Of a stretch of 64,000 nucleotides of DNA, positions 18,762-28,232 are shown in pieces; positions within the stretch are counted from its first letter, which is position 1; each line of letters starts with the position of its first letter. The DNA comes from Paenibacillus sophorae (GTDB taxonomy: Bacteria > Bacillota > Bacilli > Paenibacillales > Paenibacillaceae), in assembly GCF_018966525.1 (NCBI RefSeq), contig NZ_CP076607.1, positions 3,844,001 to 3,908,000 on the forward strand. Reading direction: 5' to 3'. The notes beneath the pieces are model-generated. The model was not told the DNA's origin. It saw nothing but the letters and a program-made list of their open reading frames with translations, and did no database searches. Position numbers and translations under genes: made by a program.

Positions 18762-19085
18762 GACAAGCGGCTTACGCCGGACAAAAAGCAAGCCCTGCGG
18801 CACAGCCGCAGAGCATTTAAGGTGAGAAGTGAATGATTTATGCTAATACCCTCTTACTAGGGTAATTTTCTGAAATCCAGCGACGAAGAATGGATCTCCG
18901 TAAAGATCTTCTTCTGCCTTTCAGATAGTACATGGGCGAATCAACTACCTTTCGGAATTACACAGAAATGTCTTTCCAGCCGACAATTGATACCTTCCAC
19001 TTCCCACCTGCTTACCATTACCCCAAATCCGGCTGATTGAAACCTCCATGCGCTTTTTTCGAATGGATTCCCCTAAGCCTACAGC
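18762..19085. other. intergenic region with small inverted repeats, no gene recognised
   Basis: The start holds a 7-bp inverted repeat (CTGCGGC-ACA-GCCGCAG) and a TACCCT/AGGGTA hairpin near 18844-18862 followed by ATTTT, which could end GNAT transcription weakly. No frame longer than about 30 codons with a good ribosome site was found, and no family resemblance was seen. Confidence 0.4.
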
Positions 19086-19925
19086 CTACAACGATTTGGC
19101 ATGGAAAGTGTCGCCGCCCTCAATGGTGCCCGATTTAAAGCCTTTGTAGAACCAGCTTTTCCGCTGCTCCGAAGTGCCGTGCGTGAAGCTTTCCGGTACA
19201 GCGTAGCCTTGCGCCTTCTTCTGTAATGTATCATCCCCCACAGCGCTTGCTGCCGTCAGGGCCTCGTCGATGTCGCCCGCTTCAAGCAAGTTCTTGTCCT
19301 GCGCGTAATGCGCCCAGACACCGGCCAAATAATCAGCCTGCAGCTCGAACCGCACCTGGTAGGCATTGTCCTGCTGCATGCGGGCCGCGTATTTATCCGT
19401 TGTGCCGAGCAGTGTCTGCACATGGTGTCCGACCTCATGGGCGATGACATAAGCCATCGCAAAGTCGCCGGGAGACTGGAATCGCTGCTGAAGCTCGTCA
19501 TAAAAGCTCAGATCGATGTACAGTTTATAGTCAGCCGGGCAATAGAACGGGCCCACCGCAGAGCTTGAGGCGCCGCAGGCGGACTCCACGCTGTCCGTGT
19601 ATAGAACGAGTGTCGGATTTTCATAAGTAAGCCCTTTCTGCCTGAACACCTCCGACCAGACGTCCTCCGTATCGGCAAGCACGACCGAGACAAACTGCGA
19701 CAGCTCCTGCTCCTGCTGGGATAGCTCATAATTGCCGGATGTTTGGGTGCTGGACGAGGTTGTCGTGATGCTGTTCAGGATGTCGCCGGGGTCGCCGCCA
19801 AGCAGCATGACGATTAGAATGATGACAATCCCGCCAACTCCAAGCCCCCCGCCGACCACCGCTTTACCTCCCCTGCCTCTGCGGTCTTCCACATTCGAGC
19901 TTGCTCTTCTGCCCTGCCATTTCAT
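19086..19925 (-). CDS. ypfJ: YpfJ-type neutral zinc metallopeptidase
   Basis: 279 residues. A short basic N-terminus is followed by one glycine-rich membrane segment (about residues 23-44) and an extracytoplasmic domain with the zinc site VIAHEVGHHVQTLLGT. The glutamate-containing ELQADYLAGVWAHY downstream supplies the third ligand region. CGxxxxxxGPFYCPAD (CGASSSAVGPFYCPAD) is a family signature. The C-terminus SFTHGTSEQRKSWFYKGF is also conserved. The peptide substrates of this family are not known. It is separated from cysI by a terminator. Confidence 0.88.
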   Translation of the reverse strand: MKWQGRRASSNVEDRRGRGGKAVVGGGLGVGGIVIILIVMLLGGDPGDILNSITTTSSSTQTSGNYELSQQEQELSQFVSVVLADTEDVWSEVFRQKGLTYENPTLVLYTDSVESACGASSSAVGPFYCPADYKLYIDLSFYDELQQRFQSPGDFAMAYVIAHEVGHHVQTLLGTTDKYAARMQQDNAYQVRFELQADYLAGVWAHYAQDKNLLEAGDIDEALTAASAVGDDTLQKKAQGYAVPESFTHGTSEQRKSWFYKGFKSGTIEGGDTFHAKSL

Positions 19926-20070
19926 CGTGTCGTCTCCTTCCCCCCGCGCTTTAAATCAGGCAGACGCCTGTCTGAATTTTGCAAAATGCGCACATAAATG
20001 ATTACCCAGGAATGCCGATGTCCTGCGCATTATTTGATATATGTAAATTTTGTCCTTCAGCGTCCGGGCA

Positions 20071-20107
20071 GAAAAAAACGAAGGGCCTCCTTAGCGGAAG
20101 CCCTTCG
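20071..20107 (-). terminator. intrinsic terminator of cysJI
   Basis: On the minus strand an 8-bp GC-rich stem (arms 20100-20107 and 20079-20086) is followed by TTTTTTT. Confidence 0.9.
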
Positions 20108-20117
20108 ACCAATCATC

Positions 20118-21839
20118 TTAGGAATGGAAATTCCGTCCGTCGGTTACTTCCTGGACATAGCCTGCCCGGATGACGAAGTCGCCGAAATGCTCGCCGTTCT
20201 CCCGTTCCTTCGCATAACGGTTAAAGATTGGGCGGAGCGTCTCCAGAATCTCGGTTTCACCGATGTTCTCCTTGTACATCTTGTTCAGACGGTCGCCGGT
20301 AAACCCGCCGCCCAAATACATATTGTATTTGCCCGGGGCCTTGCCGATGAACGAGAGCTCCGCCAGCATCGGGCGGGCGCAGCCGTTCGGGCAGCCGGTC
20401 ATGCGGATGACGATATCCTCGTCACGGAGTCCGGCCTCTTCCAGCATCGGCTCCAGCTTGTCCAGCAGCGTGGGCAAATAACGCTCGGACTCTGCCATAG
20501 CCAGCCCGCAGGTCGGGAGCGACACACAGGCCATCGAATTCCGGCGCAGCGCCGAGTAATGAATGCCGTCGGTCAGTCCGTACTCCTCGATCAAGGCTGC
20601 GATTTTCTTCTTCTTATGGCTGCTGATGCCGCCGATGATCAGGTTCTGGTTCGCGGTCAGACGGAAGTCTCCGGTGTGCACCTTCGCGATTTCCCGCAGG
20701 CCCGTCATCAGATGATAACCTTCCTCATCCTTGATCCGGCCGCTCTGAATAAAGAGCGTGAAATGCCACTTGCCGTCGCTTCCCTTAACCCAGCCATAAC
20801 GGTCGCCGTTATGGTCGAAATGGTACGGTCTGGCTTCCTGCAGCGCCCAGCCAAGGCGTTCGGTCAGCTCGCCGGTGAACCAATCCAGACCCCGGTCGTC
20901 GATCGTATACTTGAAACGGGCATGCTTGCGGACGGCGCGGTCGCCGTAATCCCGCTGGATAGTGACCGTCTTCTCGGCAACATCAATAAGCTGCTCCGGC
21001 GTACAGAAGCCGATCACTTTAGCGACCTGCGGGTAGGTCTTCGGGTCGCCGTGCGACATGCCCATGCCGCCGCCTACGCTTACATTGAAGCCCGCAAGGC
21101 GGCCGTCTTCGATAATCGCGATAAAGCCGAGGTCCTGGGAGAACACATCCACATCATTGGATGGGGGAACGGCAATCCCTATCTTGAATTTGCGCGGCAG
21201 ATAGACCGGTCCGTAAATCGGCTCCTGCTCGGCACCGTCTTGGCTGTCCGCAACCTTTTCGCCGTCCAGCCAGATCTCGTGGTACGCTCTCGAGCGCGGG
21301 TCGAGATGATCGCTGACCTTGCTCGCTAACTCGTAGACCTCGGAGTGAATCTCCGATTGGTACGGATTCGGGTTGCACATGACGTTGCGGTTCACGTCGC
21401 CGCAGGCGGCGAGCGTGCTCAGCAGCGACTCGTTCACTTCCTGGATCGTCTTTTTCAAATTCCATTTGATGACGCCATGCAGTTGAAAAGACTGCCGGGT
21501 TGTCAGACGGATGGTGCCATTGCCGTACTTGTGGGAGATTCGGTCCATCATCAGCCACTGGTTCGGTGTGACCACGCCTCCCGCCGCGCGTACGCGCAGC
21601 ATAAACTGGTAGGCTGGCTCAAGCTTCGACTTGGCCCGCTCACCCCGGAGGTCCCGGTCATCCTGCATATAGCTGCCGTGGTGCTTCATAAGACGGTTAT
21701 CGTCCTCGGGAATGGAGCCTGTAATCGGATCTGCCAATGTCTCCTCGAGGCTTCCCCGCAAATAATTGCTTCTGCGCTTGATATCCTCCACATCGCTGTG
21801 GGGAGCGTCATGGGGCGGATATTTATCGTTAAGTGCCAT
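20118..21839 (-). CDS. cysI: NADPH-sulfite reductase hemoprotein beta subunit
   Basis: 573 residues, full length. It reduces sulfite to sulfide with a coupled 4Fe-4S cluster and siroheme. The cluster ligands are CVSLPTC (CX5C) near residue 440 and GCPNGC (CX3C) near residue 485. Siroheme-binding arginines occur in LRVRAAGG and IRLTTRQSFQ. It follows cysJ with a 39-nt gap and ends at a strong terminator. It consumes siroheme, the precursor also used by the operon at 0-3.3 kb. Confidence 0.96.
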   Translation of the reverse strand: MALNDKYPPHDAPHSDVEDIKRRSNYLRGSLEETLADPITGSIPEDDNRLMKHHGSYMQDDRDLRGERAKSKLEPAYQFMLRVRAAGGVVTPNQWLMMDRISHKYGNGTIRLTTRQSFQLHGVIKWNLKKTIQEVNESLLSTLAACGDVNRNVMCNPNPYQSEIHSEVYELASKVSDHLDPRSRAYHEIWLDGEKVADSQDGAEQEPIYGPVYLPRKFKIGIAVPPSNDVDVFSQDLGFIAIIEDGRLAGFNVSVGGGMGMSHGDPKTYPQVAKVIGFCTPEQLIDVAEKTVTIQRDYGDRAVRKHARFKYTIDDRGLDWFTGELTERLGWALQEARPYHFDHNGDRYGWVKGSDGKWHFTLFIQSGRIKDEEGYHLMTGLREIAKVHTGDFRLTANQNLIIGGISSHKKKKIAALIEEYGLTDGIHYSALRRNSMACVSLPTCGLAMAESERYLPTLLDKLEPMLEEAGLRDEDIVIRMTGCPNGCARPMLAELSFIGKAPGKYNMYLGGGFTGDRLNKMYKENIGETEILETLRPIFNRYAKERENGEHFGDFVIRAGYVQEVTDGRNFHS

Positions 21840-21878
21840 GCTGCTTTACTCCTCTCGGCGATTCTTTAGATACAGGGC

Positions 21879-23720
21879 TTAGTATACATCCCGCTGGTAA
21901 CGTTTCTGCTGCTGCATAAGAGTCAAATATTCGGCGGCTTCTTCGGAACTGAGCCCGCCCTCCCGCTCAAGAATCGTGGCAAGCGCGGTATGGACATCAT
22001 GCGCCATCCTCTTCTCGTCTCCGCAGACGTAAACCGCCGCGCCTTCCTTCAGCCACTGATACAGTTCACCGGCTCGCTCCAGCATGCGATTCTGGACATA
22101 TACCTTCTTGTCGGTATCACGGGAGAAGGCAACATCCATCCGTGTCAGCACGCCATCCTTGAGCCAGCGCTGCCACTCGACCTGATAAAGGAAATCCGTG
22201 GCGAAATGCTGGTCGCCGTAGAACAGCCATGTCTTGCCCTCTGCTCCAGTCTCTTCCCGCTCACCAAGAAAAGAACGGAAAGGCGCGACGCCTGTTCCCG
22301 GACCGATCATGATGATCGGCGTTTCCGGATTCTCCGGAAGCTTGAAGTTCGAGTTACTCTGAATAAAGACGGGCAGCTTGTCCCCCGGCTGGACCCGCTC
22401 TGCTAACCCAACGGAGCACACGCCGTAGCGGTCTCTTCCCTGGCTTTCGTAGCGTACAGCGCGGACCGTGATATGCACCTCGTCCGGATAGGCTTCCGGG
22501 CTGCTGGAGATGGAATACAGGCGTGCGGGAATTTTCCGCAGGATTTTCACGAAATCGCCTGCCGGAATTCCTTTTAAAGCATAGTCCTGTGCCAGATCGA
22601 GCAGGTCCCGGTCTTCGGCATATGCCCGAAGCTCCTGCTCCCGGCCTGGCGCCAGCAGTTCCTTAAGTCCGCTCTCAGGCGCAAGCCCTGCCGCCTGCTC
22701 TAGCAGCGGCTTCGTAAGCACTGTGATCTCATAGTGGCGGAGCAGCGCTTCCCGAAGCGGAAGCTGTCCGCTTTTACCAGCGGTTACCTTCTCTTCCGGC
22801 TGCCAGCCCATAGCCTCAATCAGTTCCTCAACAAGTCTTGGATGATTCTCGGGAAAGATCCCGATACTGTCGCCCGGCTCGTATTTAAGATTAGATCCCT
22901 CAAGGGACAGCTCAATATGGCGGGTTTCCCGGTCTGATCCCCGTCCGTTAAGGTTCAGATTCTCCAGTACCTCAGCGTAGAACGGATTACTTCTGGAATA
23001 TTCCGACTCGGTGCCGGTATCCGCAAGCGATACGGCAGCGGCTCCGGCTCCGGCAGTCTGAACACCGGTCCCTTCGCCAAGTGAAGAAAGGACATCCTTC
23101 ATCCACTCCGCAGCCGGTTCGTTAAAATCCACGTCACAATCGACCCGCGGCACCAAGCGCTTGCCGCCAAGCTCTTCCAGACGCTTATCGAAATCCTTGC
23201 CCGTCTGGCAATAAAATTCATAAGACAAATCACCCAGCGCCAGCACGGAATAGCGCAGACCGGATAGCTTCGGCGCCCGCTTGCTGTGCAGGAATTCATA
23301 AAAGGATATGGCGTTATCCGGCGGCTCCCCTTCTCCGTGGGTGCTTACCAGGATAAGGAGATTCTCGATCTTTTTAAGACCATTCGGTTTGAAATCGCTC
23401 ATTGCGGACAGGGTTATCTGATATCCCGACTCTTCCAGCTTCTTGGCAAATTTCTTCGCCAGGCCGCGGGCATTGTCCGTCTGTGATCCGAAGAGCACGG
23501 TCACATCCTTCGACACTGCGCTTACCGCCGCAGACACAGCCTGTACGGCTGCCGGACCTGGCGCAGCATCGGCGACAGGCGCAACAGCCGCTGCTCCGAG
23601 AGCCGTCAGATATCCGCTCAGCCATAACCTCTGCGACTCCGTAAGCGTTGGCAAAAGACGGTTCAGCAGCTCCGCCTGCTCCTGACTAAACGGACTATTC
23701 GTAACATGAAGTTCCAACAA
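21879..23720 (-). CDS. cysJ: NADPH-sulfite reductase flavoprotein alpha subunit
   Basis: 613 residues. An N-terminal Ala-rich linker leads to a flavodoxin domain (VLFGSQTDNARGLAKK near residue 75, LVSTHGEGEPPDN near 125), then an FAD-binding domain (RLYSISSSPEAYPDEVHITV near 400) and an NADPH-binding domain (MIGPGTGVAPFRSFL, VYVCGDEKRMAHDVH), ending RYQRDVY, a typical C-terminus. It passes electrons from NADPH through FAD and FMN to CysI. The start is TTG at 23720, behind GGCGGGTGG. It is the first gene of the pair. Confidence 0.95.
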   Translation of the reverse strand: MLELHVTNSPFSQEQAELLNRLLPTLTESQRLWLSGYLTALGAAAVAPVADAAPGPAAVQAVSAAVSAVSKDVTVLFGSQTDNARGLAKKFAKKLEESGYQITLSAMSDFKPNGLKKIENLLILVSTHGEGEPPDNAISFYEFLHSKRAPKLSGLRYSVLALGDLSYEFYCQTGKDFDKRLEELGGKRLVPRVDCDVDFNEPAAEWMKDVLSSLGEGTGVQTAGAGAAAVSLADTGTESEYSRSNPFYAEVLENLNLNGRGSDRETRHIELSLEGSNLKYEPGDSIGIFPENHPRLVEELIEAMGWQPEEKVTAGKSGQLPLREALLRHYEITVLTKPLLEQAAGLAPESGLKELLAPGREQELRAYAEDRDLLDLAQDYALKGIPAGDFVKILRKIPARLYSISSSPEAYPDEVHITVRAVRYESQGRDRYGVCSVGLAERVQPGDKLPVFIQSNSNFKLPENPETPIIMIGPGTGVAPFRSFLGEREETGAEGKTWLFYGDQHFATDFLYQVEWQRWLKDGVLTRMDVAFSRDTDKKVYVQNRMLERAGELYQWLKEGAAVYVCGDEKRMAHDVHTALATILEREGGLSSEEAAEYLTLMQQQKRYQRDVY

Positions 23721-23900
23721 TATCCACCCGCCTCATCTTTCATCTGTAAATTCCAAGTATTTTTATCTCATTTAGTATATCCCTCTCTAGAAGCTATCAT
23801 AGTAGGGAAGACAGGTCAATTATTATCATTTTATAGCTTTTATCAGTTATAGTTATAAAAGAACGGCTATCGTTCATGCAGAGAATTGGGGGTTGTCCTT

Positions 23901-25358
23901 GTGCCGGCAAAAATAAAATGGTTAAAATCCGCTTACGTTCTGCTCGTTGCAGCGGTAATCCTGGGTCTGATCCCTAAGTATTCCTATAATGATCCGGACA
24001 CCTTCTGGCATATCGAGCTTGGGCGGTATATGCTTGAGCATCACACGGTGCTGCATCACGCGATACATACGTTTTACGGAGACAAGCTGCCTTACATCCC
24101 CCATGAATTCGGATTTCAAATCGTCGCAGCCGGGCTTTACGAGGCATTTGGCTGGCCGGGGGTGTACCTGCTGACGGCGCTCTGTCTTTTCCTCCTGATC
24201 TGCGGGCTGCTTCAAATGGCCAAGATATCGCGCAGGGAGCTGGGATTCAAGGAGGATCATTCCCTCCTTCTGCCTTTTGTGCTGCTGATTTCCGTCTGGA
24301 TCTACTACAACTATTTCAAGGGCAGACCGCAGATGATCTCCTCCTGGATGATCGTTTGGTTTTTTGTGTATTTGCGGAGATTCCAGATGCAGCCTATGAA
24401 AAAATCCGCCGCGGCCATGATCGCTCTTTCCTTCGGAATCGCCAATTTCCATGCGGGGGTCTGGCTCGTCATCGTCGTGTTTACGGGCATGGCCTTTCTC
24501 GAAGCCTGGATCGCCGGAAAGCTGGATAAGCGCCGCATTCTCATCTTTGCCGGGGTGGTGATCGCCGGTCTTCCGAATCCGGGCGGCATCAAAAGCCTGC
24601 TGTTCATATTGACGGTCAGCAAGAACAACTTCAATATGCTGATCAACGAATGGCAGCCGATTGCGTTCGGCAAATGGGATACCTCGGCTATAACGCTGCT
24701 GCTGCTGTTTTTTGCCCTGACTCTACCCTTCTCGCTGTATCGGAAGCCGTTCCGGTATTTCCTGATGCTGGGGATTCTGTACCTCGGGGTGTCCAATTTC
24801 AAGCAGAACCTGTTCATGTGGCTGTTCATTCCGTATTTTGCGGGAGCCTTCTTTGAAGCCTTTCCCTGGATGCGAAAGGTAGATATCCGGCTTAAGCCCC
24901 GTACGATTCACGCTGCCTTGGCGGCGGGGCTGCTGGTCAACTGCATCATTAACTTTACCGCTCCGCCTGCCGTAAATACCCGAAGCTATCCTGTCGACGA
25001 GATGGCCTATATTCTAAAAAACCATGCGGGAACCGCACGTCCGAAGGTGCTGGCTCCTTACGGCTCGTCCGGCTACGTGATGTACCGCGGCGGCGATGTG
25101 CTGTGCGACGGCAGGCAGGACCCCTTCATTACAAACGAATCGCTCGGTGCATACGGCTGGACCGCGTTTGAGCGGTCGATGTACGGCTTCTCCGACATTT
25201 TGCCGGACATTGCGGACTACGACAAGCCCGAATACATCATTGTCCGCAGCACCTCCTCCGCCCGGCTGTTCGAAGGTTGGAGAAAGGCTTTCGGCGAGCC
25301 GGTCTATAGGGGACGTTTCGGCAGTGTGTTCGCATACCATGCTAAAACAAGAGGATGA
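23901..25358 (+). CDS. polytopic membrane protein, GT-C-like, function unknown
   Basis: About 485 residues from GTG 23901, with GGGGG 8 nt upstream. Roughly ten membrane segments are followed by a soluble C-terminal domain of about 120 residues. The first extracytoplasmic loop has YNDPDTFWHIELGRYMLEHH, an acidic/aromatic motif resembling the catalytic loop of GT-C glycosyltransferases. That fold would transfer sugars from a lipid carrier at the outer membrane face; this is inferred from topology and the DPDxFWH motif only. It is monocistronic, divergent from cysJ and ends at a terminator. Confidence 0.65.
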   Translation: MPAKIKWLKSAYVLLVAAVILGLIPKYSYNDPDTFWHIELGRYMLEHHTVLHHAIHTFYGDKLPYIPHEFGFQIVAAGLYEAFGWPGVYLLTALCLFLLICGLLQMAKISRRELGFKEDHSLLLPFVLLISVWIYYNYFKGRPQMISSWMIVWFFVYLRRFQMQPMKKSAAAMIALSFGIANFHAGVWLVIVVFTGMAFLEAWIAGKLDKRRILIFAGVVIAGLPNPGGIKSLLFILTVSKNNFNMLINEWQPIAFGKWDTSAITLLLLFFALTLPFSLYRKPFRYFLMLGILYLGVSNFKQNLFMWLFIPYFAGAFFEAFPWMRKVDIRLKPRTIHAALAAGLLVNCIINFTAPPAVNTRSYPVDEMAYILKNHAGTARPKVLAPYGSSGYVMYRGGDVLCDGRQDPFITNESLGAYGWTAFERSMYGFSDILPDIADYDKPEYIIVRSTSSARLFEGWRKAFGEPVYRGRFGSVFAYHAKTRG

Positions 25359-25395
25359 GCGGCTGTGCCTTCCATTTACTCATCCGCAAAATATG

Positions 25396-25442
25396 ACGGC
25401 CTGGCGCTTCTCCATATGAGATAACGTCAGGCCGTTCTTTCT
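25396..25442 (+). terminator. intrinsic terminator after the GT-C-like gene
   Basis: ACGGCCTG (25396-25403) pairs with CAGGCCGT (25428-25435) and is followed by TCTTTCTT. Confidence 0.7.
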
Positions 25443-25498
25443 TGTTCACATGCAAATCAAACAGCCCTCTCTCCGGTGTAAAAGGAGAGCCCCTGACG

Positions 25499-25747
25499 TT
25501 AAATCAGCGCAATCGCGAGCAGAGTAAACAGGCTAAGGGTGATAATGTCATTATTAAAACCATAACCGTAACCGCCATACCCGCCATAAGGATAAAAACC
25601 CGATGTCTTCACACTACCTCTCTCGGGCTGAAGATAAACGTTGTTTCTGTCCACGTCTTTGATCATACCTCTATACTCCTTGCCGTCTCTCGTCAGAATG
25701 CGAACCTTTCTTCCCTTGCATCTTAAACAATTGTAATAGGCCTCCAT
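25499..25747 (-). CDS. small Sm-like protein with Gly/Tyr-rich tail
   Basis: 82 residues with a strong AGAGGAGTG ribosome site. After a CLRC pair (residues 7-10) the segment GRKVRILTRDGKEYRGMI, then DVDRNNVYLQP, matches the beta-strand spacing of an Sm/LSm-type small barrel. A YGGYGGYGYG stretch follows near residue 55, and the last 15 residues are hydrophobic. Small GY-rich proteins often occur in spore coats, but no sporulation gene adjoins this one. Fold and role are inference. Confidence 0.6.
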   Translation of the reverse strand: MEAYYNCLRCKGRKVRILTRDGKEYRGMIKDVDRNNVYLQPERGSVKTSGFYPYGGYGGYGYGFNNDIITLSLFTLLAIALI

Positions 25748-25924
25748 AAAATCACTCCTCTCTTATACCTGCATAGTATGGCGAGCGAAGCATGCGGGAG
25801 ACGGCTAACGTACAAGCGCGGTGGCTTTTATAAGAATTTCCAGAAATCTATTGACTCTCACAAGGTGGCAGGGTTTAGAGTTGGATTACAATCCGGAGTG
25901 TGAATAACGGTACAAGGAGGAGTA

Positions 25925-26769
25925 ATGCTAAAGATCGGCGATTTTTCCAGACTGACAAGGGTTTCGATTCGTATGCTGAGGTACTATGACGAGATCGGGC
26001 TGCTGCCCCCTGCGGCTATTGACGGCTCAACAGGCTACCGTTACTATTCTGCCGACCAAATCGAAACCGTGCATGGCATTAAGTCTCTCAGGGAAATGGG
26101 CTTCGGCTTTCCGGAATTCGGGGAATGGCTGAAGGAGAGCGGCAACACGCGGCGTCTGCTTGAATTATTGGCTAAACAGAAGCATCAGATCGCGGAAACG
26201 ATTGAACAAGAGAACGAAAAACTGCTGCGCGTCGGCAGAATGCTTGAACATTTAACCAAGGAGGATTCAACTATGGACTATACCATCGCATTAAAAAGCG
26301 TCCCGGCTTACCGGGTGCTGTCCCTCAGAAACATTATTCCGGCATACAACGCAGAAGGCGTTCTCTGGGAGGAACTCACGCGTTTCGCGGGAGCAAACGG
26401 CGTCAAGGCGCTTGAGCCCAGCTACGCCATCTATCACGATCAGGGGTACAAAGAACAGGATGTGATGTCGAGGTGACGCTGCATATCGACGGAGAAGCTG
26501 CCGAAACGGACCGCATTCGTGTGAAGGAGCTGGAAGCGGAGCCGCAAATGGCGGTCCTGTTTCACAGCGGCCCTTTTGAGGAGATGAGCAAGGCCTATCA
26601 TGCGCTGGGCGTGTGGATGTCGGCGAACGGCTACGGCATGGACGGACCGACCCGGGCGATTTATCACAAGGGGCCGTGGTCGGAGAAGAATCCTGCCGAT
26701 TATTTGACGGAGATTCAGATTCCTGTTGCAAAGGGGGAATCGTCTTCCTTCGGCCCTACAGCCGGGTAA
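25925..26769 (+). pseudogene. MerR regulator with GyrI-like effector domain, frameshifted
   Basis: Frame 1 (25925-26476) encodes an N-terminal MerR winged helix (MLKIGDFSRLTRVSIRMLRY, YDEIGLLPPA), a coiled coil to about residue 115 and the first part of a GyrI-like domain, ending YKEQDVMSR. The rest of that domain lies in another frame to 26769 (DVEVTLHIDGEA, LFHSGPFEEM, TEIQIPV). Inserting one base near 26463 restores a continuous product of about 281 residues, normal for BmrR/BltR-type multidrug-sensing activators. No efflux gene lies beside it. A single-base assembly error is possible. Confidence 0.82.
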
Positions 26770-27150
26770 GCAAGCACCCGTTTCCTGCTCTGACTGCGAT
26801 TTCGAAGCGCCGATTCCCCTTAAAGTCATTAGGCGGATGCTGAAGAAGCTTGCGGCAGATGTAGATTAAGCGGGACCAGTTCACATTAAAGGCAAGGCGT
26901 ACGGAGCGGGGATAATTGGTTGGTCTGCTGGTTGGCTGGTTGGTGGGTTACTGGTTGGTTGGCTAGTGGGTTGCGGAGATTCCTGCGTTCATACATCTTT
27001 TTCCATGAAAATCCTCCTCCAAAACCTATTTCCTGCTAAAGTGCAGATATTTCACCTCTTTTCTCCCCATTGCGGCGGGCAAGGATCTAAAGGCTGCGCA
27101 TTTGCATCCTTTGCTTCTTCCCCCGCGAAATTCATTGGGCAAGCCTGCAG
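26770..27150. other. intergenic region with GGTT-rich tract, no gene recognised
   Basis: After the MerR pseudogene there is a GGTT-rich low-complexity tract (listed separately). At 26989-27006 on the minus strand, a strong GGAGGAGG site precedes an ATG that opens only a five-codon frame, which looks like a decayed start rather than a gene. The remainder borders repeat copy 1. Confidence 0.4.
26916..26975 (+). repeat. GGTTGG-type low-complexity tract
   Basis: About 60 nt made mostly of GGTTGG and GGCTGG units with more than eight GG doublets on the plus strand. It could in principle form two-tetrad G-quadruplexes. It is unlike the base composition on either side. Confidence 0.75.
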
Positions 27151-27252
27151 GTTTGCAGGAAACACAGCTTGTTCCGCCATAAGCAGACTGAAGAGACGAA
27201 TCTGCCGTCCCTTCGCCCCCTGCACGACGACGAAAAACGCTATACGCCAACA
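27151..27252 (+). repeat. 105-bp dispersed repeat, copy 1
   Basis: Matches 29416-29520 at roughly 85 percent by eye, beginning GTTTGCAGGAAACAC and including CCCCCTGCACGACGACGA. The two copies differ in length by a few bases within the block, which shifts all reading frames, so conservation is not for protein coding. A terminator-like hairpin on the plus strand begins 16 nt downstream. Confidence 0.8.
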
Positions 27253-27267
27253 ATTTAACGAAAATAT

Positions 27268-27308
27268 ACGCTGAGCCTTCGGATTTACCCGGCTTAGCGT
27301 TTTTTTAT
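27268..27308 (+). terminator. intrinsic terminator next to repeat copy 1
   Basis: ACGCTGAGCC pairs with GGCTTAGCGT (10 bp with one G-U), then seven T on the plus strand. No plus-strand gene lies immediately upstream, so the transcript it ends is unknown. Confidence 0.85.
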
Positions 27309-27311
27309 ACT

Positions 27312-27650
27312 CTAAGGATTGTGGCCATTATCATCTACGCCATTGCTACCAATTTCAACGTACACTCCCATTTCTTTCAGATCGGACATACATTTTAAAT
27401 GTTCCGGAACATTTGCCCAACCGCCGCGTATTCATCCAGCATACTTTATAATCCTCCATTCGTTCTCCTAAAAGAGAGTTATTTGCCTGTTAACAAGGTT
27501 CATGCTCAGAAGTTCTTTTGCTGTAATATAGTTCCCGTTCACGACTTGGCGCGCTGCTTGGAAGGTCTCCCGATACCAATTGCCGCCATTTTCTTCGTCC
27601 GGATACAATTCATCCAACAATGGATCGTCATAATAGGATATAATTGCCAT
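27312..27650 (-). pseudogene. unknown protein remnant with two in-frame stops
   Basis: One frame of 113 codons begins MAIISYYDDPLLDELYPDE and ends MGVYVEIGSNGVDDNGHNP, interrupted by TAG at 27470-27468 and TGA eleven codons later. Codon use stays protein-like on both sides of the stops (NWYRETFQAARQVVNGNY before, GGWANVPEHLKCMSDLKEMG after), so it probably was one gene. No family was recognised. It sits in a cluster of damaged genes. Confidence 0.55.
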
Positions 27651-27723
27651 TCCCTTAATGCTGTTTAGCAGTTTGGCTTAAAATTCTTATTTGAGAATGA
27701 GTGTCACGCCTAGACATTTCTAA

Positions 27724-28232
27724 CTAGACCTGCTGCGGATCAATAAGTTCGATCCAGTGTACGGTTGGATCGCTGGAAGCGTATATCCGGCCGTACCGAC
27801 CCATACATGCGGCGAGGGGCCGCTTTGGAAATAGTGCTCCAGCAGACAGCGGAAAATAAACGGAAGCTCCCGATTCAGAACCTGCTTGCGGGGAATCCAG
27901 TGCGGCTCGCCCTCCTCCGTTTGGTGAATGTAGCGGCGGCCGTCTGCGCCGTGTAAATGAACTGCTGCCGGACTTCCCCTTGATTAAGGCGGATCAAGAT
28001 ATACTGAAGCCGAAGCTCGCGGATGTCCTGCTCAAGCAGACCGGTCTCTTCGCAGATTTCCCGGAGAAACGGCGGCGGCGCGATCATTGATCTCATGCGG
28101 CTCCAAATGACCGCCGACTGCTGCCCAAAAGCCGGGCGACAAGGTTCGCTTTAGTGAACGCTTCATCATTAACATATCGTCGCCATGAAACAATATGGCG
28201 GTGGCCATCATGCGTGCCCGTGTATGCGACAA
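27724..28232 (-). pseudogene. NUDIX hydrolase pseudogene with several frameshifts
   Basis: Frame 1 gives MMATAILFHGDDMLMMKRS and AAVGGHLEPHEINDR. The frame then changes (near 28080) to FLREICEETGLLEQDIREL and LNQGEVRQQFIYTAQT, completing a NUDIX box GX5EX7REUXEEXGU across the break. A second shift near 27945 continues with GRRYIHQTEEGEPHWIPRKQ and LPFIFRCLLEHYF. A third near 27800 ends with YGRIYASSDPTVHWIEL and a TAG at 27726-27724. The intact protein would be about 170 residues. At least three breaks make sequencing error unlikely as the sole cause. Confidence 0.8.

Noticed and set aside
18870..19080. Possible transposase remnant between the GNAT and YpfJ genes
   Set aside because: No frame shows a transposase motif, and no terminal inverted repeats were found.
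19998..21329. 443-codon plus-strand ORF
   Set aside because: Antisense shadow of cysI, which is full-length with all cofactor ligands.
26966..27274. 102-codon plus-strand ORF and the matching minus-strand ORF around 27.0-27.25 kb
   Set aside because: They run through repeat copy 1, whose second copy has an indel that shifts the frame, and neither has a convincing ribosome site.
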